64,000 nt of DNA from Desulfosarcinaceae bacterium (lineage in GTDB: Bacteria > Desulfobacterota > Desulfobacteria > Desulfobacterales > Desulfosarcinaceae): positions 62,001-126,000 of the forward strand of contig JASJCL010000018.1 of assembly GCA_030066015.1 (NCBI GenBank), read 5' to 3'. Each line of letters begins with the position of its first letter. Position 1 is the first letter of the stretch. The notes below the pieces were generated by a model that saw nothing but the letters and a program-made list of their open reading frames with translations, was not told the origin of the DNA and did no database searches. The position numbers and the translations under genes were made by a program. This document shows positions 33,948 to 43,188 of this stretch, piece by piece.

Positions 33948-36214
33948 ACGCTTCTGTCCGCTGGTGTCTCGGAAAGCACTTCCAATCGTCCGTCGGCGCA
34001 GGTCGCCGCAGCGCCGTGTACCTCCCACTGACAGCCGGGGGTGAGGTCGAGCAGGGCCTTGCCCGCTTGCACGGTCAAATTGAGATCCGGCTCGTGGATC
34101 AGGGCCGCTGCCGAGGGCAGACCATAGACGCGTACTCGTTGAATGCGGTTGTTCGCATTGAGCTCGCCCGTATGCTGAACGGCCGGCCCCTCGGCCAGGA
34201 CGGCACCTTCGCGGACGAAGAGGGGCAGGCGGTCCAGCGGCACCTGCAGATCCATCACCCGGTTGCCTTCCACCCGTTCGCCGGACCAGTAATCGTACCA
34301 GCCCCCTTCGGGCAGATACAGGCTGACCCAACCGCCCGCTTGGAGCACCGGCGCCACCAGGAGATGGTCGCCCAGCATGTACTGAAGCTCGAAGCCCCAC
34401 GCGCGCCGGTCGTCGGGAAAGGCCAACGGCATGCCGCGCATGACGGGCATCCCGCTGACGGCCGCCTCCCTGACCTGGCGCTGCAAATAGGGCAGCAGGC
34501 GATAGCGCAGCGCCAGCCACTCCTTGGTGATGGCTTCGGCCTCCTCCCCGAAATACCAGGGTTCCCGCGGGCCGATGCCGTGAAAGCGGCAGAAGGGCCC
34601 CAGTACGCCCGCCTGCACCCAGCGCACATAAAGTTCGGCGTCGGGCGGGCCGCCGTAGAAGCCGCCGATGTCGTGGGAATAAAATGGTGCGCCGCAGAAA
34701 CCCCAGCTCAAGCCCCCCAGAATCGATCCGGCCAGACCGTTCCAGGAGGCCTGGGGATCGCCGCCCCACTGCATGGGGGCCCGCTGGGAGCCGGCCCAGC
34801 CGCTACGCGACCAGACCAGCCCCTGGCCGTAATGGTCTTCGGAGGCCTGATAGCAGAGCAGGTTATAAATCAGGGGCCAGGCGTTGTGGAAGCGGATCCC
34901 GTTGTCGCCATTGGCGGCGTAGGCGTCTTCAGGCATCTGCTCGCCAAAGTCGACCTTGAAGACGTCGACCCCCATCTCGTGCAACCGGCGGTGCTGGTCA
35001 TACCACCACTGCGCCGCCTCTGGCACCGTGAAATCGAAGAGACCCGACGGGGGCAACGGGGTGAGCACCTTGCCGAAGGGGGAGAGGTCGAATTCGTAGC
35101 GATACGTACTACCCGTATGGTCCTTGAGAAACCATCCCTTGGCGTCCATCTCCTTGAATTTGGGGTGGGCCGTGGAACAGATGGGGTACTCCCAGACACA
35201 GAGCTTGTAGTTCAGCTCGCGCATGATGGCGATGAACTTCTCCGGCTCCGGATAGCGACTGGCGTCCCACTCGAAGTAAAAGCGGGTCTGGGTGTCCAGC
35301 CAGGCCCGTCCGTCCAGGGTGTAGACGTCGCAGGGGATCTCGCGCTCGCGAATGGTGCGGGCGATCTCCTCGGCCTCATCGAAGGTCTTGTAGTAGGCCC
35401 GCGATATCCAATTGCCCAGACTCCAGAGGGGCACCTCGGGGGATCGGCCGGTGATGTCGGTGTAGCGGCGGATAATGTCGGCCGGCGTCTTTCCCGCGAT
35501 GAAGAAGAGATCGAGCACCGCGTCCTCCACCAGCGCGGCGTAACTCCAGTTGGACCATGGCGGATAGCCCGCACCGTGGGTGACGCGGGCGGTGGTGTGG
35601 ATGAAGATCCCGTAGCCGGCGGCGCCCCCCGCATCCTGAGTGCCGCAAGGGGACCAGCAGAAAGGGGCGTTCTTGTAGCACACTTCAGCGTTGGCCCCCA
35701 AGGCGTCTTCGGCCCAGTTGACCAGCCGCTGACCGCGCTTGTCGAGACTGCCGTACTTCTCGCCGAAACCGTAAATGGGCGCCCCGGGCTGAAGGGCCAC
35801 GGAGAAAAACCAGCCCGCGTCGGTACGGGCGAAGGGCGGGATACGAAAGCGCCGCACGAAGTGGCCGTCGGGCGATGGCTGAACCACGGTGCGACCCGCG
35901 TGGGTGAAGGTGACGCTGAGGGCCTCGCCCGGATCCTCGCCTGCGGGTCGGCCCGGATCGAGACGCAGCTCACCGGCTCCGCAGCGGACGATGTGAACGC
36001 CCGCTTCGCAGGCGTAGGAGACCGGTTTGGCGGCGGGCTGACCCACAATGATGGGGTAGACGTTCACCTCGGCATCGCCCAGCTTCAGGCGGACGATATC
36101 TTCGTCCCAGAAGTGCACCTCGAGGGGGCCGGCAGCGGTCGTGAACCGCACCCGGTCCGCTTCGGTGGAAAGAAATTCGAGGCCCATGAGGGCGGTAAGT
36201 TTTTGAGGGTCCAT
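33944..36214 (-). CDS. GH31 alpha-glycosidase, possible sulfoquinovosidase or alpha-xylosidase/glucosidase
   Basis: 756 residues, cytoplasmic (no signal peptide). GH31 landmarks: GFGEKYGSLDKRG (149-161), VFKVDFGEQMPED with the nucleophile Asp422, WGGDPQASW with the acid/base Asp486, and SHDIGGF. The overall look is nearer to YicI-type alpha-xylosidase/glucosidase than to E. coli YihQ. The full QQRWY set that defines classical sulfoquinovosidases is not evident by eye, although an Arg (311) lies in the equivalent RFYFEWD region. Context with a YihV-like kinase argues for a sulfoquinovoside substrate. The ATG at 36214 has AGGAG 12 bases ahead. Ends four bases inside the DeoR gene. Confidence 0.85.
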   Translation of the reverse strand: MDPQKLTALMGLEFLSTEADRVRFTTAAGPLEVHFWDEDIVRLKLGDAEVNVYPIIVGQPAAKPVSYACEAGVHIVRCGAGELRLDPGRPAGEDPGEALSVTFTHAGRTVVQPSPDGHFVRRFRIPPFARTDAGWFFSVALQPGAPIYGFGEKYGSLDKRGQRLVNWAEDALGANAEVCYKNAPFCWSPCGTQDAGGAAGYGIFIHTTARVTHGAGYPPWSNWSYAALVEDAVLDLFFIAGKTPADIIRRYTDITGRSPEVPLWSLGNWISRAYYKTFDEAEEIARTIREREIPCDVYTLDGRAWLDTQTRFYFEWDASRYPEPEKFIAIMRELNYKLCVWEYPICSTAHPKFKEMDAKGWFLKDHTGSTYRYEFDLSPFGKVLTPLPPSGLFDFTVPEAAQWWYDQHRRLHEMGVDVFKVDFGEQMPEDAYAANGDNGIRFHNAWPLIYNLLCYQASEDHYGQGLVWSRSGWAGSQRAPMQWGGDPQASWNGLAGSILGGLSWGFCGAPFYSHDIGGFYGGPPDAELYVRWVQAGVLGPFCRFHGIGPREPWYFGEEAEAITKEWLALRYRLLPYLQRQVREAAVSGMPVMRGMPLAFPDDRRAWGFELQYMLGDHLLVAPVLQAGGWVSLYLPEGGWYDYWSGERVEGNRVMDLQVPLDRLPLFVREGAVLAEGPAVQHTGELNANNRIQRVRVYGLPSAAALIHEPDLNLTVQAGKALLDLTPGCQWEVHGAAATCADGRLEVLSETPADRSV

Positions 36215-36237
36215 GACGTGCGACGGCTCCTGTCGGG

Positions 36238-37284
36238 CTAGGTGTCCGCGATGGTGAAGGTGTAGGTCGTCTCGTGGTGGTAGGGCTCCCCGGGGCGCAC
36301 CACCATGGAGGGGAAATGGGGGTGATTGACCGCATTGGGGAAGGCCTGGGTCTCGAGGCAAAGGCCAGCCCAGGCCGGGTAGCGGTGCCCCCCTTTGCCC
36401 ACCTGCGCCTGATCGAAGATCTTGTGTCCGTTGTAGAACTGCACGCCCGGCGCCGTGGTGGCCATGGTCATCACGCGTCCCGAAGCGGGATCGGTCAGTT
36501 GGGCGCAAGGCGTGAGCCGCTCCTCGGCGGAGCGCAAGACGAAGTTGATGTCGAATACCCCGCCGGTCTTCTCCATGGCCTCGCCCAGGCGGGTCGGCGC
36601 ACGGAAATCGTAGGGCGTTCCCGCCACGCGCATCACCTCACCGGTGGGGATCAGGCTGGCGTCGGTGGGCGTCACCATGTCGGCCGCGATGCTCAAGGTC
36701 TGGCTGCGGATGTCCCCCCGGTCGTGACCCGCCAGGTTGAAGTAACTGTGCTGGACGATGTTGACAATGGTGGCGGCGTCCGCGGCGGCGCTCACCTCGA
36801 AGGTGAGCATGTTCTCGGCGTTCAACGCGTAGCGGATGGTGGTGTCCAGGTTACCGGGGTAGCCCTCCTCACCATCGGGACTGCGGCGCTGGAGCTGCAC
36901 CACATCGGTGTCCCCCGCGGTATAGGCCTCGCTTTGCCAGACATATTTGTCGAAGCCGCGAAAGCCGCCGTGGAGATGATTGTTGGCAGGGGCGTTGACC
37001 CCCAGCTGGTAGGTCTGTCCATCGATACGGAAGCGCCCGGCGGGGATGCGGTTTGCCACGCGTCCGGCCACGGCGCCGAAGAAGGGGTGCCCTCGGAGGT
37101 AGCCGTATAGCGTATCGAAGCCCAGGACCACATCGGCGGGCGCTTCACGGCCGGGCACCTCAAGGGTTTGGATAATGGCCCCGTAGTCGAGGATGCCGAC
37201 CGTGACACCGCCTTTGCTGGTGAGGCCGTAGCGGGTGACTGGCTCGTTCCAGAATTGTCCGAAGGGGCGTTTCTCAATCGTCAT
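36238..37284 (-). CDS. Aldose 1-epimerase (GalM/YihR type mutarotase)
   Basis: 348 residues with the full GalM set: NNHLHGGFRGFDK (first active-site His), QHSYFNLAGH (catalytic His) and GLCLETQAFPNAVNHPHFPSMVV (catalytic Glu region). Interconverts alpha and beta anomers of an aldose. In the E. coli sulfoquinovose cluster the same role is played by YihR next to the GH31 enzyme. The ATG at 37284 is the family start; ribosome site GGAGG lies 12 bases ahead. The 257-base gap upstream contains a strong hairpin. Confidence 0.92.
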   Translation of the reverse strand: MTIEKRPFGQFWNEPVTRYGLTSKGGVTVGILDYGAIIQTLEVPGREAPADVVLGFDTLYGYLRGHPFFGAVAGRVANRIPAGRFRIDGQTYQLGVNAPANNHLHGGFRGFDKYVWQSEAYTAGDTDVVQLQRRSPDGEEGYPGNLDTTIRYALNAENMLTFEVSAAADAATIVNIVQHSYFNLAGHDRGDIRSQTLSIAADMVTPTDASLIPTGEVMRVAGTPYDFRAPTRLGEAMEKTGGVFDINFVLRSAEERLTPCAQLTDPASGRVMTMATTAPGVQFYNGHKIFDQAQVGKGGHRYPAWAGLCLETQAFPNAVNHPHFPSMVVRPGEPYHHETTYTFTIADT

Positions 37285-37471
37285 TTTGGCGGTATCCCTC
37301 CCCTGGCGCAGGGGGCTCGCCTGGATGGCGCGCTCCCCTGCACCGTCTCGCGGACCGGTGGCCGGTGCGGTCGGCCGCTGCTCCGGCATGCGGCGCCACC
37401 GCTGTCGGCGGGCGGCCAGCGCGGGCCGCCCGCCGGGGAGCGGGCAGAAGATCGCTTCAGCGCGACCGTGT

Positions 37472-37514
37472 CGAGGCCTCCACCAGGCTGAGGCTCAGCT
37501 ACGCTGAGGCCTCG
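37472..37514. other. Hairpin between dctP and galM
   Basis: CGAGGCCTC (37472-37480) pairs perfectly with GAGGCCTCG (37506-37514); the loop holds a smaller GCTGAG/CTCAGC stem. It starts 27 bases after the dctP stop with no T-tract, so it is probably an mRNA stability or partial-stop element that raises binding-protein levels over the enzymes. Confidence 0.5.
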
Positions 37515-37541
37515 GCGCAACTGCGGGCGACGACCAGTTGA

Positions 37542-38597
37542 CTACATATTGGTCTTCAACTGCGCGGCCAGCTTGGCCTCTGCCGCCTGGATGGCGGCCT
37601 CATACTTTTTGAGCAGATCGGCGCCCTCGGCCCCATATTTGTCGGTATACCACTTCTTCAAGGGAGAGGCGGCCTTGCGGAAGGCGTCTTTTTCCGCAGC
37701 GGTGGGCACGTAGATCTTCCCGCCCGCCTTCTTGAAGGCCTCGTAGGCTTCGATGGCGCGGCGCTTGGGGAAGGCGAAACAGATCTGGCCCAGGTGACGG
37801 AAGCCGTCGTTGACCACGCGTTTTTGGGCATCGTCAAGCGCCTGGTAAGCGTCCTCGTTCATGATCCACAGACTGGTCATGTAGGCATGCCCGTCCAGGG
37901 TGAGGTATTTGATGTGCTCATGAAACTTCATGCCGACGATGTCGGTGATGCCGTTTTTGGAGCCATCGATGACGCCGGTGGCCAGGGAGGTGTACACCTC
38001 GGGCCAGGCCACGGGCGTGGCCGAGGCGCCCATATTGGCCACCAGGGTCTGCTGGAGCGGCGAGTTGATGGTGCGGATCCGCAACCCCTTCATATCGGCC
38101 GGGGATTTAATGGGACGTTTGGTGTTGGCGATGTTGCGCCAGCCGCCGGTGTTGGTCATGGTCATGACGCGCGGCCCCCCCTTCTTCAGGACGTGCTGCC
38201 GCAGATCGTTGAGGAAGGGTCCGGTGAGAACCTCCTCGGCCACGGCGTCGTTGTCCATCATGTAGGGCAGGTCCATCACCTGCAGCTCCGGGAAGGCCAC
38301 CGAGATGCCGCCAATGGTCATCTGATGGATCTGGATGATGTTGCCCTGGGTGGCCTCGTAGCACTCGCCGGCGTTGCCGCAAAGCTGGGCGCCGGGAAAG
38401 ATCTCCACCGAGATGGTGCCGTTGGAGTGTGCCTCGACGTAATCTTTGAAGGTCAACGCGCCATCATAGTCTTCGTCGTTGGTGTTGGACAGGTGCACGA
38501 TACGCAGGGTATGATCTGCGGCGAAGGCCGTCGCACCGAAGGCGGCAGCACCAAAGACGAGCAAGCAGCTAGCAACTACAGCGATCAATCGTTTCAT
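37542..38597 (-). CDS. TRAP transporter solute-binding protein (DctP type), cluster 2
   Basis: 351 residues. Sec signal peptide (MKRLIAVVASCLLVFGAAAFGATAFA) and DctP fold: FPGAQLCGNAGECYEATQGNIIQIHQ, MKGLRIRTINSPLQQTLVANMGASATPVAWPEVYTSLATGVIDGSKNG with the ligand-binding arginine in RIRT. GGAGGAG precedes the ATG. Located between the permease and the mutarotase in the sugar operon, so its ligand is probably the operon's sugar (proposed sulfoquinovose or its glycerol glycoside). A sugar sulfonate is an acid and suits a TRAP system. Confidence 0.92.
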   Translation of the reverse strand: MKRLIAVVASCLLVFGAAAFGATAFAADHTLRIVHLSNTNDEDYDGALTFKDYVEAHSNGTISVEIFPGAQLCGNAGECYEATQGNIIQIHQMTIGGISVAFPELQVMDLPYMMDNDAVAEEVLTGPFLNDLRQHVLKKGGPRVMTMTNTGGWRNIANTKRPIKSPADMKGLRIRTINSPLQQTLVANMGASATPVAWPEVYTSLATGVIDGSKNGITDIVGMKFHEHIKYLTLDGHAYMTSLWIMNEDAYQALDDAQKRVVNDGFRHLGQICFAFPKRRAIEAYEAFKKAGGKIYVPTAAEKDAFRKAASPLKKWYTDKYGAEGADLLKKYEAAIQAAEAKLAAQLKTNM

Positions 38598-38637
38598 TTT
38601 AATCTCCTCCACTCCTAGTTAGATTGGTCCGTTAGCC

Positions 38638-38660
38638 GCTGGAGATGCGCTATCTCCAGC
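38638..38660. other. Hairpin between dctM and dctP
   Basis: GCTGGAGAT, loop GCGCT, ATCTCCAGC: a perfect nine-base-pair stem in the 117-base spacer ahead of the binding-protein gene; no T-tract. Confidence 0.5.
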
Positions 38661-38714
38661 CTCCCACACGATTGAAACAAGATTCACTTCTCCACACCCG
38701 CACCCCGGATGGCG

Positions 38715-40037
38715 TCAACCGCCGCCGGTTCCCAGGATCCAGCTGGCTGCAGCGGGGACGTCCAGATAGCCCAGCCAGTTGGGGATGGCCAGGGTCAGGA
38801 TGGGGATATAAGAGATCAGAAAGATCACCAGGATCTCCACGGCGAGAAAGGGCACCATCTCCAGGGCGATCTTCTCCAGGGACTCGCGACTGAGACCGGC
38901 GGCCACGAAGAGCACTAGCCCCATGGGCGGAGTGGCCAGGCCGACGGTGACGTTGACACACATGCAGACCGCAAAATGCAGCGGGTGAATGCCCACGCTC
39001 ACCATGGCGGGACCCAGAATGGGCCCGAGAATCAGGATGGCCGGGCCGGCGTCCAGAAACATCCCCACGATGAACAGCAGAATGTTGACCATGAAGAAAA
39101 CGGCGTAGGGGTTCTCACTGACCGAGAGCACCAAGCGGGCCATCTTCTCCGGTGTGTGATAAAAGCTGACGATGGACGCAAAACTCACCGCCGCGGCCAC
39201 CAGCATGAGGATAACGCCAGAGGAGACGGCGGCCGATGTGAATACCCGGGGAATGTCGCTGAACTTCATCTGCCGGGTCGCCAGCGCCACGATGAGGGCG
39301 TAGCCGGCACCGACGGCGGCCGCCTCGGTGGGCGTGAACACCCCAGCCAGGATGCCGCCCAACATGATCACCGGGGTCATCAAGGGGATGGCCCCGTCCC
39401 AGAGGGCCTTGAGGCGTTCGCGCCAGGGCATGGGCTCATTGGCCACCGGAAAATTGCGCGCTTTGGCGAGGTAGGCGGTGAGCAGCATGAGCCCGAGACC
39501 GATGCTGAGGCCGGGCACCAGACCGGCAGCGAAGAGCCCGGCCACGGAGACGTTCATGACGAAGGCGTAGAGAATCATCAGCCCGGAAGGCGGGATGATG
39601 GGGCCAATCACGCTGCTGGCCGCTGTCACGGCGGCGGCGAAACGGCGAGTATAGCCATTCTTCTCCATGGCGGGGATCAGCATGGCGCCGAGGGCGGAGG
39701 TGTCGGCTACGGCCGACCCGGAGAGACCGGCGAAGAGAATCGAAGAAGATATGTTGACCTGGGCCAGCCCCCCACGGCGATGACCGAGAAAGGCCTGGGC
39801 CAGCTTGACGAGGTTTTTGGTGATACCGCCCTGGTTCATAATCTCGCCCGCCACGATGAAAAAGGGCAAGGCCAGCAAGGGCGGGCTGTACATGCCGTTG
39901 AAAAGGCGGGTGTAGAGGAGCTTGAGAAACATCATCTTGCCGTCGATGACAAAGGCCAGCCCGGGACCGAAGAGCAGGGCGAACACCACGGCCATGCCAC
40001 CGAACATCATCGTCAGGAAGATCAGAAAGTACATCAT
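38715..40037 (-). CDS. TRAP transporter large permease (DctM type), cluster 2
   Basis: 440 residues, about 12 helices; FFIVAGEIMNQGGITKNLVKLAQAFLGHRRGGLAQVN, SGSAVADTSALGAMLIPAMEKNGYTRRFAAAVTAASSVIGPIIPPS, FTPTEAAAVGAGYA and GLATPPMGLVLFVAAGLS mark DctM. GGAGG precedes the ATG; the start overlaps the dctQ stop by four bases. Confidence 0.94.
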   Translation of the reverse strand: MMYFLIFLTMMFGGMAVVFALLFGPGLAFVIDGKMMFLKLLYTRLFNGMYSPPLLALPFFIVAGEIMNQGGITKNLVKLAQAFLGHRRGGLAQVNISSSILFAGLSGSAVADTSALGAMLIPAMEKNGYTRRFAAAVTAASSVIGPIIPPSGLMILYAFVMNVSVAGLFAAGLVPGLSIGLGLMLLTAYLAKARNFPVANEPMPWRERLKALWDGAIPLMTPVIMLGGILAGVFTPTEAAAVGAGYALIVALATRQMKFSDIPRVFTSAAVSSGVILMLVAAAVSFASIVSFYHTPEKMARLVLSVSENPYAVFFMVNILLFIVGMFLDAGPAILILGPILGPAMVSVGIHPLHFAVCMCVNVTVGLATPPMGLVLFVAAGLSRESLEKIALEMVPFLAVEILVIFLISYIPILTLAIPNWLGYLDVPAAASWILGTGGG

Positions 40038-40621
40038 GGCTGCCCACCTCCTTCGACGGCCGGTTCCGGGGCCGCCTCGGTGGGCGTCGCCAAGTCTTCT
40101 CGATCGCGTGCTGTCGCCGGGTTGAAAATCCCCATGGCGTCGATCACGAGGCCTTCGATCACGGCCAAGGTGAGCAGCACCCAGGCGGGCGGCATCACGA
40201 TGTAAACCCAGGCCTTACTCACCTCCAGGGCCGGCAGCTCCAGACGGTGGCCGCCCCTGTACATCTGCCAAGCCTGATGCAGGCAGACCAGGGCGATGAG
40301 CATCACGATCAGGTGAAGAAGGCAGCGGATGATATACTCCACCCGGTTGCGCTTCAGCATGTTGCGGAAGAGCATCATGCTGATGTTGAGGCCTTTGCGA
40401 TACGCAACGGGCAGAATGAGAAAGGAGATCCAGACCATCATCCACAATGAGGCTTCCTCCGTCCAGGAGAGGGCGTTGTTGAGCACATAGCGGTAGAAGA
40501 CCTGGACGATGTTGAGCGTGGTGATGGCGAAAAGCATGACCCAGGCGAAATTGACCGCCAGCTTCTCTACCCCGTCATTGATTTTGGCCAGCAGATCGAG
40601 GATCCGATTCAGTGCCGTCAT
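40034..40621 (-). CDS. TRAP transporter small permease (DctQ type), cluster 2
   Basis: 195 residues, four helices, with FYRYVLNNALSWTEEASLWMMVWISFLILPVAYRKGLNISM as DctQ signature and a charged Pro/Glu-rich C-terminal tail. GGGGGG lies just before the ATG. Coupled to dctM by a four-base overlap and 49 bases after the isomerase gene. Confidence 0.92.
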   Translation of the reverse strand: MTALNRILDLLAKINDGVEKLAVNFAWVMLFAITTLNIVQVFYRYVLNNALSWTEEASLWMMVWISFLILPVAYRKGLNISMMLFRNMLKRNRVEYIIRCLLHLIVMLIALVCLHQAWQMYRGGHRLELPALEVSKAWVYIVMPPAWVLLTLAVIEGLVIDAMGIFNPATARDREDLATPTEAAPEPAVEGGGQP

Positions 40622-40670
40622 TGCCCCCCCTCAGCGTGCGTGTGTGGTTGGGTGTAAATGCCGTCAGCGC

Positions 40671-42020
40671 TCAGGCAGTTAATTCCACGGTATCGATCTC
40701 CAGCAACTCGGCCAAGCGGCGCAGGGCCGGGCGGTGTTCGCCATAGACGATGGCGGTGTGATGCTCCAGACCGGCCGCCATCAGGTTGTCCAGCACCGTG
40801 TCCACATGGCTGTCCAGCCGGGCGACGCCGGCCGTGCCGGAAAAGGCCAGGGGCGCCCGTTGCATCTCGCCGCCCCCCAGCACCAGCCGGGAGCGCCCCT
40901 GTCCCTTGCTGAAGCGCGCCAGGGTGATGCGACCGGGCTTCAGGGGGAATTCATTGAGCAGGGGCAGTTTGCGATTGGAGTGAATGGTGGCGCGGACCTC
41001 CGCCGCCGGATCGGCCATTTGCACCGGTGCCTGGCCGCAGTGCCAGAAGACGCAGGTGTCGCTCTCGCGGTCCAGGTCCACCAGGTCGGTGTTGAACGCC
41101 GGCGCGCCGGCGAGGCGCTGCAGAATGAGGGCCGTCAAGACCCCGTGCACGTCGGCCTCACAGCCGCCGGGCAGATAGTGCTCATTGAGCAGTGCCACCG
41201 CGCCGCAGGCCGCCGCGCCATAGTGGGTGAAGAACTCCGGCCAGCAACGGACGGCCAGCCCCGCATAACCGCGGTCGGTGATGAGGCACCGCATCGCCTC
41301 GTACGCTTTGAGGGTCTTTAGGGTGGCGGCCCGGTCCATCTCGGCCAGGTTCACCATCACCTGCTGGCGCTCCCGATAATGGGGCTCGGCCACCGCTTCG
41401 TCGAGCGCCTTGACCCCGTCAAGAAACGCGATCAGATCGTGAACCTCCACCTGGACGCCAAAGCGCTCGGTCAGTTCGTCCTGGGTGTACCGGCAGGCGT
41501 CAAACCCGTCGGGGTGCTGGCCAATCACCCCGATGCGGACCCCGTTCAGGCTGGTTTTTACGGCCGCCGCCCGGGCGAGTCCCTCGATGCGGCGCAGCGC
41601 CTCCGCGTCGTCCGGCGGACCGTGAACGTAGTCGAATTTCAGCGACAACCGGGACAGGGCGTGGGCCGCCAAGTTGATGCCGCAGAAGGAGTTGAGGCGC
41701 AGGCGACCGCCGCTGCGGGGTTCTGGGAAGGACCACAAGAGGAGGGGCGCGGATACCTCCCTGGCGATCTCGCATGTCATGGTGGCGTCGGTGAAGGTCA
41801 CCTGGAGCTGGACCACCAGGTCCAGGGGCTGGGCCTTCAGATGGCCCAGCGCGGCGTTCGCCTGATCGGCGTCGAAGAGAATCCGCCGCTCTCCCACCAC
41901 CTCCGCATCGAGCGCGTCGATGGCGCGCCAGGCCTTTTCAAGAACCGTCTCAGCAAATGCCACATCGAAGGTGTCGCGGCCGACGGCGAGAACACCAATA
42001 CGGGGTCTGATGGCTTCCAT
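40671..42020 (-). CDS. L-fucose/L-arabinose isomerase-family protein, candidate sulfoquinovose isomerase
   Basis: 449 residues of the COG2407 fucose-isomerase-like family. Visible signatures: LRLNSFCGINLAAHALSRL (107-125), ITDRGYAGLAVRCWPEFF (247-264), GCEADVHGVLTALIL (286-300; the Glu and Asp are the expected metal ligands), FWHCGQA (325-331) and HHTAIVYGEHR near the end. Such enzymes interconvert an aldose and a ketose with a divalent metal. As far as I recall, the sulfoquinovose isomerase of the transaldolase-type sulfoglycolysis pathway (SqvD/SftI) belongs to this family, so with the YihV-like kinase nearby, sulfoquinovose to sulfofructose is the proposed reaction. AGGAG nine bases before the ATG. 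First gene of the sugar operon. Confidence 0.85.
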   Translation of the reverse strand: MEAIRPRIGVLAVGRDTFDVAFAETVLEKAWRAIDALDAEVVGERRILFDADQANAALGHLKAQPLDLVVQLQVTFTDATMTCEIAREVSAPLLLWSFPEPRSGGRLRLNSFCGINLAAHALSRLSLKFDYVHGPPDDAEALRRIEGLARAAAVKTSLNGVRIGVIGQHPDGFDACRYTQDELTERFGVQVEVHDLIAFLDGVKALDEAVAEPHYRERQQVMVNLAEMDRAATLKTLKAYEAMRCLITDRGYAGLAVRCWPEFFTHYGAAACGAVALLNEHYLPGGCEADVHGVLTALILQRLAGAPAFNTDLVDLDRESDTCVFWHCGQAPVQMADPAAEVRATIHSNRKLPLLNEFPLKPGRITLARFSKGQGRSRLVLGGGEMQRAPLAFSGTAGVARLDSHVDTVLDNLMAAGLEHHTAIVYGEHRPALRRLAELLEIDTVELTA

Positions 42021-42299
42021 CCGTGCAGGCTCCTGATCTGGTCGCCGCTGGGGGGGCTCCCGCTGGATCGCCCACCCCGGGCGGATAGAGTTGGGTTTAT
42101 AGCGTGGGGATGCTTCAATAAATGACAGAACCGCCCGCATGTGTCAATAAATTTCCATTTTATGTTGCATTTTTTTAATCGTATCCTTTATGATGATGAA
42201 CGCCGTCCGCCAACCGACGATCCATACCCTTGCGCCGGCCCCGCATCCCTGTCCCGGCCGACGGGCCCGGCAGCCACCCTTCACCCAAAAGGAGATGGC
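42021..42299. promoter_or_regulatory. Divergent control region between isomerase operon and aldolase gene
   Basis: An AT-rich island (about 42105-42200) in an otherwise GC-rich spacer. Rightward: TTGCAT (42165-42170), 18 bases, TATGAT (42189-42194). Leftward a TTGACA box lies at about 42148-42143 with a poor -10. Two related stretches, TTCAATAAATGACA and TGTCAATAAATTTCC, sit 30 bases apart and could be DeoR operator half-sites; similar TTTGTCAATTTTT occurs ahead of the kinase gene. Confidence 0.45.
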
Positions 42300-43136
42300 A
42301 TGAATCCCTGTAATCTGACCCAGCTCGGCGTCACCCGCGAGTCACCGTGGGCCGTCGGCCACTTTAACATCCACAATTTGGAATACGTCCGGGCCGTGGT
42401 CCGCGCAGCCGCGGCCGAGCGGTCACCCGCCATCCTGGCCGTCGGAATGCTGTCCATCAAGTACATGGGGCTGGCCCCCTTGATTCAGGCCTGCCAGACC
42501 ATCAGCCGGGAGACGGAAGTTCCCGTGGCCGTCCACCTGGACCATGCACGGCAGCTTGGCGTGGTGCGGGAAGCGCTGGACCTGGGGATCAATTCGGTTA
42601 TGTTCGACGGCTCGGCGCTGAGCTATGCTGAAAATGTTGAAAAAACGACAGAAGTGGTCAAAATGGCCCACGATCTCGGGGCCACCGCCGAAGGAGAGGT
42701 GGGCATCGTACCGCACGGGGCGGCCCAGGTCAGCGCGGAGGACATGACCGACCCGGCCCGGGCGGTGGAATTCGCCGAGCGCACCGGGGTGGATTTTCTG
42801 GCCGTCTCCCTGGGCAGCGTCCACGGCATGAAGCGCGCCGGGACCTCTCTCAATCAAGCGCTGCTGCAAGAGGTTCACCAGCAAATCCCGGTGCCCCTGG
42901 TTCTCCATGGCGCTTCGGGGGTGATCGACAGCCAGATTCAGGCGGCCGTGGCCAACGGCATCCGCAAGATCAACGTCAACACCGGCCTGAAGGTGGTCCT
43001 CAAACGCCACCTCACCGCCCATCTGGCGAGCCGTCCGGAGAGCGATCTGCTGGACGATTTCGAAGGGGGAATGGCGGCGGTAGCCCAATCCGTGGCGCAG
43101 CGCATGCGGCTGTTCGGCAGCAGCGGCAAGGCGTAA
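42300..43136 (+). CDS. Class II (zinc) aldolase, candidate sulfofructose-1-phosphate aldolase
   Basis: 278 residues of the fructose/tagatose-bisphosphate class II aldolase family. NIHNLEYVRAVVRAA (23-37), AVHLDHARQ with Asp81 and zinc ligand His82, FDGS (102-105), EGEVGIV (131-137), zinc ligands His175 (SVHGMK) and His203 (LHGASG), and phosphate site KINVNT (223-228). Splits a ketose-1-phosphate into DHAP and an aldehyde. In E. coli sulfoglycolysis this step uses the unrelated class I enzyme YihT; a zinc aldolase variant of the pathway has been described in Arthrobacter-type bacteria as I recall. GGAG five bases before the ATG. Divergent from the isomerase operon, convergent with the kinase. 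Confidence 0.9.
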   Translation: MNPCNLTQLGVTRESPWAVGHFNIHNLEYVRAVVRAAAAERSPAILAVGMLSIKYMGLAPLIQACQTISRETEVPVAVHLDHARQLGVVREALDLGINSVMFDGSALSYAENVEKTTEVVKMAHDLGATAEGEVGIVPHGAAQVSAEDMTDPARAVEFAERTGVDFLAVSLGSVHGMKRAGTSLNQALLQEVHQQIPVPLVLHGASGVIDSQIQAAVANGIRKINVNTGLKVVLKRHLTAHLASRPESDLLDDFEGGMAAVAQSVAQRMRLFGSSGKA

Positions 43137-43188
43137 TTCAGTGGGTCGATATACCGGCTAGGCGCTACCCCAGTAGGGCAGCACCGGC

